Positions 17,756 through 27,328 of a stretch of DNA of 64,000 bases are shown here, one piece after another; the stretch's first letter is position 1; each line of letters opens with the position of its first letter. The notes under the pieces are model-generated. The model did not search any database. It was not told the origin of the DNA and worked only from the letters and a program-made list of their open reading frames with translations. The stretch is from Neobacillus sp. PS3-34 (GTDB taxonomy: Bacteria; Bacillota; Bacilli; Bacillales; Cytobacillaceae). The stretch lies in the NCBI RefSeq assembly GCF_030915465.1, contig NZ_CP133267.1, positions 4,453,001 to 4,517,000 on the forward strand, read 5' to 3'. Both the position numbers and the translations under genes were made by a program.

Positions 17756-18949
17756 TTGACGAATGAAATTATAGAAAATTCCAAAGTACATAGAATAAAA
17801 GAACTATTTATTGTGGCGCTCAAGCTTGGACTTACTTCATTTGGCGGTCCGACCGCACATATAGGGTATTTTCACAATGAATATGTAAAAAAAAGAAAGT
17901 GGCTGGATGAAAAAGCCTTTGCTGATCTCGTGGCATTATGTCAGTTTCTTCCGGGCCCTGCAAGCAGTCAGGTTGGAATGGGAATCGGAATGATGCGGGC
18001 AGGTATTACAGGCGGTGCAGCTTCATTCCTAGGGTTTACCCTTCCTTCCGTCATAATGCTTGTTTTATTTGCTTATTTCCTAAAAGGATTGGATATTACG
18101 CATCAAGGTTGGCTGCATGGATTAAAAATTGTTGCTGTCGTTATTGTTTTCCAAGCGGTCCTTGATATGGGTAAGAAGTTAGCAGCCGGAAAGTGGAAGT
18201 CTGGAATTGCGATTTTGGCAGCGGCAGTAGTTCTATTATGGCCTAGCAGCATCTCGCAATTGATGGTAATTGCTGCATCAGGAACAGCAGGCTACCTTTT
18301 TTTCAAAACAGGAAGTGTGGAAAAGAAGAATACATTACCTATTCCAATCAGTAAAAAAACTTCCATAACGGCAGCAGTATTATTTGTATGCTTCCTGATA
18401 ATATTGCCTTTTCTTGCGAAATGGTCAGGAATTGACGGACTTGAACTATTTGATCGGTTTTACCGCAGTGGCGCACTTGTTTTTGGCGGTGGCCATGTTG
18501 TTCTGCCATTACTAGAAAGAGAACTTGTACCTACAGGCTGGGTCAGCAAGGAAGCCTTTTTGGCAGGTTATGGAGCAACACAGGCTGTACCTGGTCCTCT
18601 TTTCACTTTTTCTTCCTACCTTGGTGCTGTTATTGGAGGGTGGAAAGGTGCTGCAATTACGACTGCAGCAATCTTCCTTCCAGCATTTTTACTCATTGCG
18701 GCTGCACTTCCATACTGGGATTTATTAAGGAGAAAGCCGGGTATTCAGGGGGTTTTTGCGGGAGTGAATGCGGCAGTAGTCGGTATTTTGCTTGCCGCGC
18801 TTTATAATCCCATTTTTGTTACTTCCATTTTAACGGGAAGGGATTTTGCATTTGCCGCCGTTTTATTCGGATTGTTCAACATTTGGCGGCTGCCACCATG
18901 GCTCACCGTAGTTCTTGGGCCATCGGAGGTATATTATTTTTATAATTAG
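17756..18949 (+). CDS. chrA: Chromate/anion transporter ChrA, C-terminal frameshift
   Basis: Two-domain (long-chain) CHR family membrane transporter of about 397 residues; members expel chromate using proton motive force. Each half has the family signature: FGGPTAHIGYFHNEYV / FLPGPASSQVG and FGGGHVVLPLLERELV / AVPGPLFTFSSYLG. TTG 17756 is preferred because AAGGGAGA lies 7 nt before it, while the upstream ATG 17720 has no ribosome site. The last residues as read (GPSEVYYFYN) are unlike the family; one extra G in the GGG at 18917-18919 gives LGAIGGILFL and a stop near 18946. Substrate could also be another oxyanion. Confidence 0.9.
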   Translation: MTNEIIENSKVHRIKELFIVALKLGLTSFGGPTAHIGYFHNEYVKKRKWLDEKAFADLVALCQFLPGPASSQVGMGIGMMRAGITGGAASFLGFTLPSVIMLVLFAYFLKGLDITHQGWLHGLKIVAVVIVFQAVLDMGKKLAAGKWKSGIAILAAAVVLLWPSSISQLMVIAASGTAGYLFFKTGSVEKKNTLPIPISKKTSITAAVLFVCFLIILPFLAKWSGIDGLELFDRFYRSGALVFGGGHVVLPLLERELVPTGWVSKEAFLAGYGATQAVPGPLFTFSSYLGAVIGGWKGAAITTAAIFLPAFLLIAAALPYWDLLRRKPGIQGVFAGVNAAVVGILLAALYNPIFVTSILTGRDFAFAAVLFGLFNIWRLPPWLTVVLGPSEVYYFYN

Positions 18950-18953
18950 TTAA

Positions 18954-18983
18954 AGGCTTTCGTCCTGAGCGAAAGTCTTTTTT
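18954..18983 (+). terminator. chrA terminator
   Basis: GGCTTTCG pairs with CGAAAGTC (8 bp, one G.U), 7-nt loop, T6. Confidence 0.85.
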
Positions 18984-19118
18984 AGTCAATATAAAATAAA
19001 AATTCCAAATAAAGAGCCTATGATCTAAAGAATTACACCAAATAAAATAATTTCAGTGCCAAAAATCCCTGTTCATTTCCAAATGGATTTATTAGGATAG
19101 AATGAAGGGGGAAACGAA

Positions 19119-20849
19119 ATGGCAAGAATTATACATCATAAGAAAAATAATACGACCAGGTGGATAATTGGAGGGTTAATATTTGCATTGTTTCTAGCAA
19201 TAACAAGTATTTTCCTAATCTTGTATCCTTTTGCTTCTAGAGTTAAAGAAGCATATTTCAAAGGAGAATATCCTATTCTTTTTAATGGGAATCAAATGGG
19301 TAATGCTTTAATAGATGGGAAAACATTATATGTGCCTCTAAAGTTCATGAAAGAAAATATAGACAGCCAGCTTTTTTATGATGAAAAATCTAAATCGGTC
19401 ATTATCACCACGAAAGATAAAGTGATACAAATGCCTGCTGAGTCTTTAACGTATTTTGTTAACCAAAAGCCCGTAAAGCTTCAGATATCTCCAATTCTAT
19501 CCAAAGAAGGGCAAGTATTTATAGCGCTTGATTCTATCCTGCCATTTTATCCAATACAGTATGAAAAGTTAAAAGAAAGCGGTGCAATCTGGATTCAAAG
19601 GAATGGAGATAGCTTCCGGAGCGGTTCGATTGCCAGCGGCGATGAAAATCCTGAGAAGCTTCGGCTTAGAGTAAAACCTGAATGGCAGTCACCCTATACC
19701 GCTGAAACCAAAAAGCATGAGACGGTATATATAGAAGATGAAAAGAAAGATTTTTATTTTGTAAGAAAAGAAAATGGTATTGGAGGATATATACGAAAAG
19801 AGTTTGTTAAACCTAGTCAGCAAGTTAAGATTGTGGTTAACCGGCAGCAAGAAAAAATCCACAAACCAGCTTTGAAAGCCCCAATTCAATTAACATGGGA
19901 AGCGGTTTACAGTCGAAATCCCGATTTTGAAAGCATACCACCGATGCCAGGTATTAATGTTGTATCTCCTACATGGTTTTCACTTACAGGGGCAGATGGA
20001 ACGATTAAAAATCTTGCTTCACTAGAATATAGCAAACGGGCAAAGAAAAAAGGTTATCATGTCTGGCCATTCTCTAATGGATTTGATCCGGAACTAACCC
20101 ATGATGCCTTAAAAGATTACGAAACGAGACAAAAAATCATTGTACAGCTACTTCATTTTACGCAAATGTATCAGCTGGAGGGAATTAATTTTGATATTGA
20201 AAATGTCAATCCGGAGGACTGGCGACTCGTTACCCAATTAATGAGAGAGGCAACCCCTTATTTACACGAAGCAGGACAGACTGTATCCATGGATATTACC
20301 TTTGCTGCTGAAAATAGTAATTGGTCTACCTTTTATGAACGAAAAAAACTCGCACAAATTGCAGATTATTTAATTGTCATGGCATACGATGAGCACTGGG
20401 GTAAAACATCTGGATCCGGAAGCGTCGCTAGCCTGCCATGGGTCGAAAGCAATTTAAAGAATTTGCTGGCAGAAGTGCCAAATGAACGGTTGATTCTGGG
20501 AGTACCGCTATTCGCAAGATTATGGAAAGAAGTCATACAGGAGGATGGAAGCACAGAAATTACAACAAAAGCATTTTCCATGGAAAAAGTAAAGGAGTGG
20601 CTGGCTGAACACAGTTTGACACCGGTTTATAATCCAGACAGCGGACAAAACTATGCCGAATATTATTCACCAGACGAAAAGGCTACTTATAGAATATGGA
20701 TTGAGGATGGAACCTCACTATCAAAACGCGCAAATCTCGTAAATACTTACAAACTGGCTGGTATTGCCAGCTGGTCCAGATATTTTGCCGACCAATCTGC
20801 ATGGACAGCATTACAGCTGAATCCAAAAAAAGAAATTAGCAAAAAATAA
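19119..20849 (+). CDS. GH18 glycosidase with copper-amine-oxidase-like N-domain
   Basis: 576-residue membrane-anchored glycosidase. Residues 11-33 form an uncleaved anchor. Next come a Cu_amine_oxidN1-like stalk domain (LFNGNQMGNALIDGKTLYVP), an SH3-like segment (about 165-235) and a GH18 barrel (about 260-570). The catalytic strand is GINFDIENVN: the acid glutamate is present but the first aspartate of DxxDxDxE is replaced. The barrel ends in a typical MAYDEHW strand. Related Bacillus proteins act on peptidoglycan or spore cortex. Single-gene unit with its own ribosome site and terminator. Confidence 0.88.
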   Translation: MARIIHHKKNNTTRWIIGGLIFALFLAITSIFLILYPFASRVKEAYFKGEYPILFNGNQMGNALIDGKTLYVPLKFMKENIDSQLFYDEKSKSVIITTKDKVIQMPAESLTYFVNQKPVKLQISPILSKEGQVFIALDSILPFYPIQYEKLKESGAIWIQRNGDSFRSGSIASGDENPEKLRLRVKPEWQSPYTAETKKHETVYIEDEKKDFYFVRKENGIGGYIRKEFVKPSQQVKIVVNRQQEKIHKPALKAPIQLTWEAVYSRNPDFESIPPMPGINVVSPTWFSLTGADGTIKNLASLEYSKRAKKKGYHVWPFSNGFDPELTHDALKDYETRQKIIVQLLHFTQMYQLEGINFDIENVNPEDWRLVTQLMREATPYLHEAGQTVSMDITFAAENSNWSTFYERKKLAQIADYLIVMAYDEHWGKTSGSGSVASLPWVESNLKNLLAEVPNERLILGVPLFARLWKEVIQEDGSTEITTKAFSMEKVKEWLAEHSLTPVYNPDSGQNYAEYYSPDEKATYRIWIEDGTSLSKRANLVNTYKLAGIASWSRYFADQSAWTALQLNPKKEISKK

Positions 20850-20878
20850 AAAGGAGCCAGCACTGCTGGCTCCTTTTG
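20849..20878 (+). terminator. Terminator of the first GH18 gene
   Basis: AAAAGGAGCCAGC pairs with GCTGGCTCCTTTT around a 3-nt loop, immediately after the stop codon. Confidence 0.92.
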
Positions 20879-21111
20879 CTTTCACAAGTGACAGGAATCA
20901 AACTATAAAAACAATAGTATTAATTCCTTTTCTGTCGAAAAAAGGAACATTAAGAGGCAAATTCATTACAAAAATGTGAAGAATTTTTAAACAATTGAAT
21001 CAATAATTGAACTGTTAACACTTATACCAATATAATTTAAATAAGCCTAATATTTCTAATGGGTTATATTAATTTTTAATTAAATTAAACCTTTTCAAGG
21101 GTGGTGAACTT

Positions 21112-21924
21112 ATGTATGAAGAAAGAGAAAGCGAAGGGAAATATCGGGCATTGGCAGAGGAATATGAAATACTTAACCGAAACCTTCAGTTACGAATTCA
21201 GGAGGAGATTGAAAAAAACATGCTGAAAGACCAAAAACTCATTCAACAATCACGTCTGGCAGCAATGGGAGAGATGATAGCGAGTATTGGACACCAATGG
21301 AGGCACCCGTTGAATAACTTATCGTTACTCATACAGGATATCAAAGAGGCACGGGAATTCGGTGAAATAGACGATCAATATATTGACCGTTTTACTCGTG
21401 AAAGCTCGATTCAAATTGAACATATGTCACGTACCATTAATGATTTCCGAAAGTTTTACCGGCCAAACAAGACAAAAACCGCATTTCCCCTCGCAGAATC
21501 CATTGAAGATGCTTTATCTATTTTTTCCTCCAGCCTAAAAAACCATGATATTCATGTACAATTTGAATATCGTGGTCAAATAATGGCGTATGGATATCCA
21601 AATGAATTTAGCCAGGCAGTCCTAAATATCTTAATCAATGCACGAGACGCTTTTATCCAGAGAGGGATTCAAAACCGCAGAGTAGTGATAAGAATTTCTG
21701 AAACAGAAGGCATATTAACGGCTGAGTTTGAGGATAATGCAGGCGGAATTGATCCAGTAGTACTAAATAATGTATTTGAACCGTATTTTACGACAAGGCC
21801 TAAGGGTACAGGCTTGGGCTTATATATCGCTAAAATGATAGCAGATAACATGGGAGGCTCTATTAAGGCTGAAAATATTTTGGAAGGTACGTGTTTCTCC
21901 CTTTTTATTCCTCGTTTTCGGTAA
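21112..21924 (+). CDS. Soluble sensor histidine kinase
   Basis: 270-residue kinase without membrane helices. An N-terminal coiled coil (YRALAEEYEILNRNLQLRI) leads to the variant H-box MIASIGHQWRHPLNNLSLL (about 57-75) and a HATPase domain with N box NILINARDAF, G1 DNAGGI and G2 GTGLGL. The HQWRxPLN box is typical of a distinct kinase subclass. AGGGTGGTGA precedes the ATG. No response regulator is adjacent, so the signal and partner are unknown. Confidence 0.87.
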   Translation: MYEERESEGKYRALAEEYEILNRNLQLRIQEEIEKNMLKDQKLIQQSRLAAMGEMIASIGHQWRHPLNNLSLLIQDIKEAREFGEIDDQYIDRFTRESSIQIEHMSRTINDFRKFYRPNKTKTAFPLAESIEDALSIFSSSLKNHDIHVQFEYRGQIMAYGYPNEFSQAVLNILINARDAFIQRGIQNRRVVIRISETEGILTAEFEDNAGGIDPVVLNNVFEPYFTTRPKGTGLGLYIAKMIADNMGGSIKAENILEGTCFSLFIPRFR

Positions 21925-22055
21925 GCATAAAGACAGAAACTACAATTGGCAAGTGCTTAACTGAATCGTATTTCTTTAAATTGCGTGAAGCCTCCTTTAT
22001 GTTTTTTTTTCGCAAAAAAGGTAAAATAAATATAAATGCAAAAGGAGGAAGAAAT

Positions 22056-22469
22056 ATGACGATTGAAATTCCATCAAGGGACGAACTGGGTGTCATTTTA
22101 AAAAAAGCAAAACGGATTGCAGTCGTAGGTCTTAGCGACAATCCTTCGCGAACATCCTATATGGTTTCAGAAGTCATGCAAAGAGCCGGTTATGAAATCA
22201 TTCCTGTCAATCCAACGATTGATGAAGTGTTAGGAGTAAAGGCGGTTGCCTCCTTAAAAGAGATTGAAGGACATATTGACATCGTAAACGTTTTTAGGAG
22301 ATCAGAACAATTGATGGATGCTGCAAAGGAATTTGTCGAGGCGGATGCCGATGTTTTTTGGTCCCAGTCTGGCTTGGTGAATGAAGAGGCTTATCATTTC
22401 CTTAAAGATAAGGGCTATACGGTAGTAATGGACCGCTGCATCAAGGTTGAACATGCATTGACAAAATAG
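22056..22469 (+). CDS. yneT: CoA-binding (Rossmann) protein YneT
   Basis: 137-residue CoA-binding domain protein of the YneT/YccU type. The nucleotide-binding motif IAVVGLSDNPSRTSY (about 20-34), IIPVNPTIDEVLGV and the C-terminal MDRCIKVEH are present. Start 22056 has AAAGGAGG 6-7 nt upstream. As in B. subtilis it lies directly before parE-parC. Its cellular role is not established. Confidence 0.9.
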   Translation: MTIEIPSRDELGVILKKAKRIAVVGLSDNPSRTSYMVSEVMQRAGYEIIPVNPTIDEVLGVKAVASLKEIEGHIDIVNVFRRSEQLMDAAKEFVEADADVFWSQSGLVNEEAYHFLKDKGYTVVMDRCIKVEHALTK

Positions 22470-22615
22470 GATCATCTTCGTTTGCATGAGGGCTTCTGCT
22501 CCATGCTTTTTTATTTAAAATATCATTTTTTACATAAAATGTTCGTTTTTATAAAAAAATGGAGTAAAACAGCGGTGGATTTAATATAAAAATTTGTTAT
22601 TTATTAAGAACTCAT

Positions 22616-22643
22616 TTGCCAAATCGAAATAAATCGATACAAT
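22616..22643 (+). promoter_or_regulatory. parE-parC promoter
   Basis: TTGCCA (22616-22621), a 16-bp spacer and TACAAT (22638-22643). Predicted start near 22650, just upstream of two LexA-box-like sites. Confidence 0.6.
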
Positions 22644-22660
22644 AAAGCATAGACGCAAGG

Positions 22661-22698
22661 CGAACATATGGTAAAATAAAGTAACGAACACGCGTTCC
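22661..22698. promoter_or_regulatory. LexA (SOS) operator in the parE leader
   Basis: CGAACACGCGTTCC at 22685-22698 matches the Bacillus LexA consensus CGAACRNRYGTTYC at every defined position. A second site, CGAACATATGGTAA (22661-22674), keeps the left half only. parE-parC is a known SOS operon in B. subtilis. Confidence 0.82.
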
Positions 22699-22819
22699 GA
22701 AAGGGAAAATTCCTGGATATTTAAAGGAAAACGGTTCGGTTGAGACGAATACAATAACGGACATTTTTCAGCAAAATTTTAAGAGGTTTTCTTTTGGAAG
22801 TAATGAAAGGGGTATTTTA

Positions 22820-24796
22820 GTGGCAAGAACTCAGCAAGCATTTGATTACAATGATGATGCCATACAGGTGCTCGAAGGATTAGAAGCGGTCCGTAAACGC
22901 CCAGGCATGTATATTGGAAGCACTGATTCACGTGGACTCCATCACCTGGTTTACGAGATTGTCGATAACTCTGTCGATGAAGCATTGGCAGGCTACGGAA
23001 ATCAGATTATTGTCAAGATACACAAAGACAATTCAATTAGTGTAATTGATAAAGGTCGTGGAATGCCTACTGGTATGCATAAAATGGGTAAGCCAACGCC
23101 TGAAGTTATACTTACTGTTCTCCATGCCGGAGGAAAATTTGGCCAGGGCGGCTATAAAACAAGCGGCGGTCTACATGGAGTTGGCGCCTCAGTAGTAAAC
23201 GCGCTATCCGAATGGCTTATTGTAACCATTAAACGTGATGGCTTTGTATACGAGCAGCGATTTGAAAACGGCGGAAAGCCTGTTACGACGCTCGAGAAAG
23301 TTGGAAAAACAAATCAGACAGGAACAACGATCCATTTCAAACCGGATCCGACTATTTTTTCGACAACGAGCTATAACTATGAAACGCTATGTGAGAGGTT
23401 AAGAGAATCAGCGTTCCTTTTAAAGGGCTTTAAAATAGAAATTATCGATGAGCGCAATGACTTTCATGATGTTTTTCATTTTGATACAGGTATTCAAGCC
23501 TTTGTTGAATATCTAAATGAAGAAAAGGATGTACTGCATCCGGTTGTCAGCTTTGAAGGTGTCCATAATGGAATTGAAGTGGATTTTGCCTTTCAATTTA
23601 ACGATGGCTATTCAGAAAATGTACTGTCATTTGTCAATAATGTCCGTACAAAAGATGGTGGAACCCATGAGGCTGGTTCAAAAACGGCGATGACACGTAT
23701 TTTCAATGACTACGCACGCAAGGTTTCTCTTTTAAAAGAAAAAGATAAAAACCTTGATGGTGCTGATATTCGTGAAGGATTATCCGCGATTATCAGTGTA
23801 AGAATACCTGAAGAACTTCTTCAATTTGAAGGGCAGACCAAAGGAAAGCTAGGAACGAGTGAGGCTAGATCAGCGGTTGATGCCGTTGTTTCTGAGCATT
23901 TATCCTATTTCCTTGAAGAAAATCCTGATATCAGTTCATTGCTTATCCGGAAGGCGATAAAGGCATATCAGGCACGCGAAGCAGCACGTAAAGCACGTGA
24001 AGACGCTCGAAGCGGCAAGAAGAGGAAACGTTCTGATGCAGTCCTCTCGGGTAAACTAACACCTGCACAGTCACGCAATCCCCAGAAGAATGAACTTTAT
24101 CTGGTGGAGGGCGACTCTGCCGGAGGCTCGGCTAAACAAGGGCGAGACCGCCGTTTCCAGGCTGTTCTCCCATTAAGAGGTAAAGTAATTAACACCGAGA
24201 AGGCGAAGCTTGCTGATATATTTAAAAACGAAGAAATTAACACAATCATCCATGCGATCGGCGCGGGTGTGGGAGCCGATTTTAATCTTGAAGATATCAA
24301 TTATGATAAAATTATTATCATGACTGATGCGGATACTGACGGTGCACACATACAGGTTTTGCTCTTAACATTCTTTTACCGCTATATGAAACCCCTTCTT
24401 GAAGCAGGCAGAGTTTTCATTGCACTGCCACCCCTATACAAAGTCAGCAAGGGGACAGGCAAGAAAGAAGTTATTGAATACTCATGGAGCGATGATGACC
24501 TTCAGGATGCAATCAAAAAAGTGGGCAGAGGTTATATGCTCCAGCGATATAAAGGACTTGGCGAAATGAATGCAGACCAACTATGGGAAACAACAATGGA
24601 TCCTGAAACCCGTACATTAATACGTGTTAAAATAGATGATGTCGCAAGGGCTGAAAGACGCGTCACAACTTTAATGGGTGACAAGGTAGAGCCACGGAGA
24701 AAATGGATTGAATCAAATGTTGCCTTCGGACTCGAAGAAGACGACAGTATCCTTGAAAATGAAAATATATCCGTCGCAGAGGAGGACACAGAATGA
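22820..24796 (+). CDS. parE: DNA topoisomerase IV subunit B
   Basis: 658-residue ATPase subunit of topoisomerase IV, which decatenates daughter chromosomes. GHKL ATPase motifs EIVDNSVDEAL, GRGMPTG and GLHGVGASVVNAL come first; the TOPRIM acidic sites EGDSAGGSA and TDADTDGAHI are in the C-terminal third. GTG start at 22820 with GAAAGGGG upstream; MARTQQAFDYNDDAIQVLEG is the usual ParE N-terminus. Overlaps parC by 4 bp (ATGA). Leader contains a LexA box. Confidence 0.97.
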   Translation: MARTQQAFDYNDDAIQVLEGLEAVRKRPGMYIGSTDSRGLHHLVYEIVDNSVDEALAGYGNQIIVKIHKDNSISVIDKGRGMPTGMHKMGKPTPEVILTVLHAGGKFGQGGYKTSGGLHGVGASVVNALSEWLIVTIKRDGFVYEQRFENGGKPVTTLEKVGKTNQTGTTIHFKPDPTIFSTTSYNYETLCERLRESAFLLKGFKIEIIDERNDFHDVFHFDTGIQAFVEYLNEEKDVLHPVVSFEGVHNGIEVDFAFQFNDGYSENVLSFVNNVRTKDGGTHEAGSKTAMTRIFNDYARKVSLLKEKDKNLDGADIREGLSAIISVRIPEELLQFEGQTKGKLGTSEARSAVDAVVSEHLSYFLEENPDISSLLIRKAIKAYQAREAARKAREDARSGKKRKRSDAVLSGKLTPAQSRNPQKNELYLVEGDSAGGSAKQGRDRRFQAVLPLRGKVINTEKAKLADIFKNEEINTIIHAIGAGVGADFNLEDINYDKIIIMTDADTDGAHIQVLLLTFFYRYMKPLLEAGRVFIALPPLYKVSKGTGKKEVIEYSWSDDDLQDAIKKVGRGYMLQRYKGLGEMNADQLWETTMDPETRTLIRVKIDDVARAERRVTTLMGDKVEPRRKWIESNVAFGLEEDDSILENENISVAEEDTE

Positions 24797-27231
24797 GTTT
24801 AATAGAAAAATTCCGCGACCTTCCTCTTGAAGACGTAATAGGAGACCGTTTTGGAAGATATAGTAAATATATTATTCAGGAACGTGCTCTCCCTGATGCG
24901 CGTGATGGTTTGAAGCCAGTACAACGAAGAATATTATATGCGATGCATTATGAGGGTAATACTCATGATAAAGGTTTCAGAAAATCGGCAAAAACTGTAG
25001 GTAACGTCATTGGTAACTACCATCCGCATGGTGATACTTCTGTTTATGATGCAATGGTGCGGATGAGCCAGAATTGGAAGGTACGGAATGTCTTAGTAGA
25101 AATGCATGGTAATAACGGAAGCGTTGATGGTGATCCACCAGCTGCCATGCGTTATACAGAAGCAAGGCTTTCCGCTATATCAACAGAATTACTGCGTGAT
25201 ATAGAAAAAGAAACAGTTGATTTTATTCCTAACTTTGATGACACATCAAAAGAGCCAACAGTACTGCCTGCAATGTTCCCAAACCTTCTTGTTAACGGAT
25301 CAACAGGAATATCTGCCGGATACGCAACAGATATTCCTCCCCATCATCTTGGTGAAATTATTGACGGGGTCATCATGAGAATGGATAATCCGGATGTTAC
25401 TGTCGAAGAGCTAATGACCGTCATAAAAGGCCCTGATTTTCCTACTGGCGGCATTATACAAGGGATAGATGGAATTAGGAAAGCATACGAAACAGGCAAA
25501 GGAAAAATCATCGTCCGTGGCTTGGCAGAGGTTGAGGACCTTCGGGGCGGTAAGCAGCAAATTGTCGTCACTGAAATCCCGTACGAGGTAAATAAAGCAA
25601 ACCTTGTAAAAAAAATCGATGAGTTCCGTCTCGACCGTAAAGTCGAAGGAATATCAGAAGTCCGTGACGAAACCGACAGAACCGGGCTTAGAATCGTGAT
25701 CGAGCTTAAAAAAGACGCAGATGCCGCTGGCGTGCTGCATTACTTATACAAAAACAGCGACCTTCAGGTAGCGTTTAATTTTAATATGGTAGCCATTTAT
25801 AACAAACGCCCGAAACTAATGGGTCTGCGTGAACTTCTGGATGCCTATATCGGGCATCAGAAAGAAGTAATTACAAGAAGGTCAGAATTCGAACTTAGAA
25901 AGGCTCTGGAGAGACAGCATATTGTTGAAGGACTGATGAAGGCCTTAACCATTCTGGATGAAGTTATTGCTGCAATCCGGGCTTCTAAAGATAAACGGGA
26001 TGCAAAAGATAACTTAATTGCCAAATTTGCTTTTACGGAAGCACAATCCGAAGCAATTGTTTCTTTGCAGCTATACCGTCTGACAAATACGGATATCACT
26101 GCACTTAGAGCTGAAGCTGAGGAACTTTCTAAAAAAGTAGCCGAGCTCACATCTATTTTAGAAAGCGAAAAGAAGCTTTATTCTGTTATTAAAAAGGATT
26201 TAAAAGACGTCAAAAAACGCTTTGCTGACGAACGCCGTTCAAGAATTGAGGCGGAAATTGAAGAAATAAAAATTAATCTTGATGTGATGGTTGCAAGTGA
26301 AGATGTTATCGTAACCATTACGAAAGAAGGATATATAAAAAGAACAAGCCAGCGTTCTTTTGCTGCATCCAATGGCCAGGATCTTGCCATGAAGGATACA
26401 GACCGTCTGCTTGCCAGACTGGATATGAATACGAAGGACGTCCTGCTTCTCTTCACCAGCAAAGGAAACTATTTGTATTTGCCTGTTCACGAGCTTCCTG
26501 ATATCCGATGGAAGGATCTCGGACAGCATGTTGCAAATATTATCCCTATTGAGAGAGATGAGGATATTATCAGGGCGATTGCCATAAAAGATTTTGAAGC
26601 AGAAGAGTATTTAGTGTTTGTTACGAAGAATGGCATGGTTAAGAAAACGGAACTTAAGCAATATAAAGCGCAAAGATACTCTAAGCCACTTACTGCTGTA
26701 AATTTAAAGGACGATGACAGGGTAGTCGATGTCCATATAACCGATGGCAAAAAAGACATATTCATTGTCAGTCATTTCGGCTATGCTCTCTGGTTCGCGG
26801 AAGAAGAAATTGGTATAGTCGGTGCGCGTGCTGCCGGTGTAAAAGGAATCAACCTAAAGGATGGCGATTACGTTGTTGGAGGGAAAATGATTGAACCTGA
26901 TTCCAAGTGTTCAATTATTATTTCAACCCAGCGCGGTTCAGTCAAAAAGATGAAATTGAAAGAGTTCGAGAAAGCTTCCCGTGCCAAACGAGGTGTAGTT
27001 GTTTTGAGAGAATTGAAAGCTAATCCGCATCGCATCATTGGCTTTGCTGCAGCAAACAATGAGGATGAAGTCTTTATTCAAACAGAAAAAGGCTATATTG
27101 AAAGCTTTAAGGCCGCTGAAATGAACTTCAGTGACAGATATTCCAACGGATCTTTCCTTATTGATGAGACGGAGAGCGGAAAGTCATCTCTTCTTTGGAA
27201 AGAAGAAGCAGCAACAATCGATCTTAAATAA
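24793..27231 (+). CDS. parC: DNA topoisomerase IV subunit A
   Basis: 812-residue DNA-cleaving subunit. The active tyrosine is in AAMRYTEARL (about residue 122); the quinolone-resistance region HPHGDTSVYDAMVRMSQ is intact with serine/aspartate positions typical of the sensitive type. Beta-pinwheel blades fill the C-terminal third. Start overlaps the parE stop, so the subunits are translationally coupled. Its terminator follows at once. Confidence 0.97.
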   Translation: MSLIEKFRDLPLEDVIGDRFGRYSKYIIQERALPDARDGLKPVQRRILYAMHYEGNTHDKGFRKSAKTVGNVIGNYHPHGDTSVYDAMVRMSQNWKVRNVLVEMHGNNGSVDGDPPAAMRYTEARLSAISTELLRDIEKETVDFIPNFDDTSKEPTVLPAMFPNLLVNGSTGISAGYATDIPPHHLGEIIDGVIMRMDNPDVTVEELMTVIKGPDFPTGGIIQGIDGIRKAYETGKGKIIVRGLAEVEDLRGGKQQIVVTEIPYEVNKANLVKKIDEFRLDRKVEGISEVRDETDRTGLRIVIELKKDADAAGVLHYLYKNSDLQVAFNFNMVAIYNKRPKLMGLRELLDAYIGHQKEVITRRSEFELRKALERQHIVEGLMKALTILDEVIAAIRASKDKRDAKDNLIAKFAFTEAQSEAIVSLQLYRLTNTDITALRAEAEELSKKVAELTSILESEKKLYSVIKKDLKDVKKRFADERRSRIEAEIEEIKINLDVMVASEDVIVTITKEGYIKRTSQRSFAASNGQDLAMKDTDRLLARLDMNTKDVLLLFTSKGNYLYLPVHELPDIRWKDLGQHVANIIPIERDEDIIRAIAIKDFEAEEYLVFVTKNGMVKKTELKQYKAQRYSKPLTAVNLKDDDRVVDVHITDGKKDIFIVSHFGYALWFAEEEIGIVGARAAGVKGINLKDGDYVVGGKMIEPDSKCSIIISTQRGSVKKMKLKEFEKASRAKRGVVVLRELKANPHRIIGFAAANNEDEVFIQTEKGYIESFKAAEMNFSDRYSNGSFLIDETESGKSSLLWKEEAATIDLK

Positions 27232-27240
27232 TCATTCTAG

Positions 27241-27268
27241 CCACCTGTTTTTACAGGTGGTTTTTTTT
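27241..27268 (+). terminator. parE-parC terminator
   Basis: CCACCTGT (27241-27248) pairs with ACAGGTGG (27253-27260), loop TTTT, then eight Ts. Confidence 0.95.
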
Positions 27269-27328
27269 GCATGTTTTTTCCAATATTGAGCAAGATATGA
27301 ATATATTGATCGGCTGGGAGGGTATGAA

